A DNA stretch of 6,995 nt, from contig DHDW01000029.1 of the NCBI GenBank assembly GCA_002399565.1, positions 86,815-93,809 of the forward strand. Reading direction: 5' to 3'. Source of the DNA: Bacteroidales bacterium UBA4866. Lineage in GTDB: Bacteria; Bacteroidota; Bacteroidia; Bacteroidales; P3. The notes beneath the pieces were generated by a model that did no database searches, was not told the DNA's origin, and was given only the letters and a program-made list of their open reading frames with translations. This document shows, one piece after another, positions 6,351 through 6,995 of the stretch; position 1 is the stretch's first letter, and the number at the start of each line of letters is the position of its first letter. The translations under genes were made by a program, and so were the position numbers.

Positions 6351-6995
6351 TTAATTATTATAATGTTTTAACCTTCTAAACCAATGATTTTGGGTGGTTC
6401 TGCTCTTCTCTTCCATAATTGAATTATCCTCAAATACAACATATACTTCAGAATCATTATCTTCATAATCTAAAAAAACTTCAACTTCACCTTTCATTTC
6501 TTCTCCATTAAAATGAGAACTAGCTGTATTTAAGGTTGTCTTTTTAGCTTGAAGATCTGCTAAAAATACTGCTCTATCGTTGTAATCTTGCATAAATACG
6601 AAGTCATCAGCATATATACTACCTTGATAAGTTGCATTTGAAATATCAACAATTGATAGTCTTTGCTCCCAATTCTCAAAATATGAAAGGAACTTGTTTG
6701 TATTGGAAGCGAGCTTACTATGGAAACCTGAAGAGCTTTCCATTTCTCCATATCCAGAGCCTTTTATGATATTATTAATGGAATAAACAGCATACATCTT
6801 AAGAGAATCAGGAGTATAATAATAATAAACAACAGCAAATTCGTTGATTAAAGAATCTTTTATCCAGCCTTTTGCATCCAAAATAGGAAGCACTTCTTCT
6901 GCAGGTTTACCATAAAAACCATACACTTCATTGAAAATATCAGTTGAAGTTGGTGGATTTGTTGTTGGATCATCTTCCTTTGGGTCGCAAGCAAG
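6351..6995 (-). CDS. Predicted surface-exposed lipoprotein, tandem paralogue 2 (5' end outside window)
   Basis: The frame is open from the stop at 6351 to the window edge, giving 214 residues of a protein whose signal peptide is cut. The visible N-terminus is LACDPKEDDPTTNP, so the lipidation cysteine and acidic export signal are present and identical to paralogue 1. A GTG at 6924-6926 is an internal valine (in NEVYGFYGKP), not a start. Shared landmarks are VYGFYGKP, VLPILDAKGW, MYAVYSINN, ASNTNKF, AVFLADLQAKK, NGEEM, VYVVFEDN and WFRR. By hand count, 123 of 208 aligned residues match paralogue 1, without gaps. It ends six residues later (LKHYNN), because the position of the paralogue 1 stop codon TAG is TTA here. 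The family is unrecognised; its start, promoter and any further copies lie beyond 6995. Confidence 0.87.
   Translation of the reverse strand, partial: LACDPKEDDPTTNPPTSTDIFNEVYGFYGKPAEEVLPILDAKGWIKDSLINEFAVVYYYYTPDSLKMYAVYSINNIIKGSGYGEMESSSGFHSKLASNTNKFLSYFENWEQRLSIVDISNATYQGSIYADDFVFMQDYNDRAVFLADLQAKKTTLNTASSHFNGEEMKGEVEVFLDYEDNDSEVYVVFEDNSIMEEKSRTTQNHWFRRLKHYNN
6939..6995 (-). repeat. Direct repeat, copy 2: conserved 5' coding segment of lipoprotein paralogue 2
   Basis: This is the counterpart of 6194-6250, 52 of 57 bases identical. It runs to the window edge, so the true repeat may be longer and extend through the signal peptide. Confidence 0.85.

Noticed and set aside
6351..6926. Translation of lipoprotein paralogue 2 starting at the GTG at 6924-6926
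   Set aside because: The frame stays open to the window edge and encodes the lipidation cysteine and export signal shared with paralogue 1, so the real start is upstream.

Overview
The window reads as chromosomal DNA of an AT-rich member of the Bacteroidota, most likely order Bacteroidales. The gene order rplM-rpsI-rpsB-tsf is usual in that phylum. Most starts lack a Shine-Dalgarno sequence, one intergenic gap carries a TAnnTTTG promoter element, and the lipoproteins have the acidic residues after the lipidated cysteine that Bacteroidota use to send lipoproteins to the cell surface. A genus cannot be named from the sequence alone.

Positions 1-2393 (+) are a translation operon: the 3' end of rplM (L13), rpsI (S9), rpsB (S2, with a long charged C-terminal tail) and tsf (EF-Ts). 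It closes with an intrinsic terminator at 2418-2453. The 108-base gap between rpsI and rpsB can form two back-to-back hairpins, plus a third helix that is incompatible with both. This is a candidate leader RNA controlling S2 and EF-Ts.

Positions 2498-3847 (+) hold rsmA (16S rRNA dimethyltransferase) and, three bases later, a MntP-type manganese exporter. After a T-rich gap with a probable promoter come a QueD/6-pyruvoyl-tetrahydropterin synthase homologue (3946-4389) and an AI-2E/PerM-family membrane protein (4422-5537). These are ordinary housekeeping genes. A strong hairpin at 5570-5603 terminates this side and probably also the opposing genes.

Positions 5624-6995 (-) hold two tandem paralogous lipoproteins. 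The second is cut by the window edge inside its signal peptide. They align without a gap over 208 residues at about 59% identity (hand count), share the same predicted surface-export signal, and match no family I recognise. Each may also contain an internal duplication. This pair is the least explained part of the window, and the group may continue beyond position 6995. I see no mobile element, CRISPR array, tRNA or rRNA.
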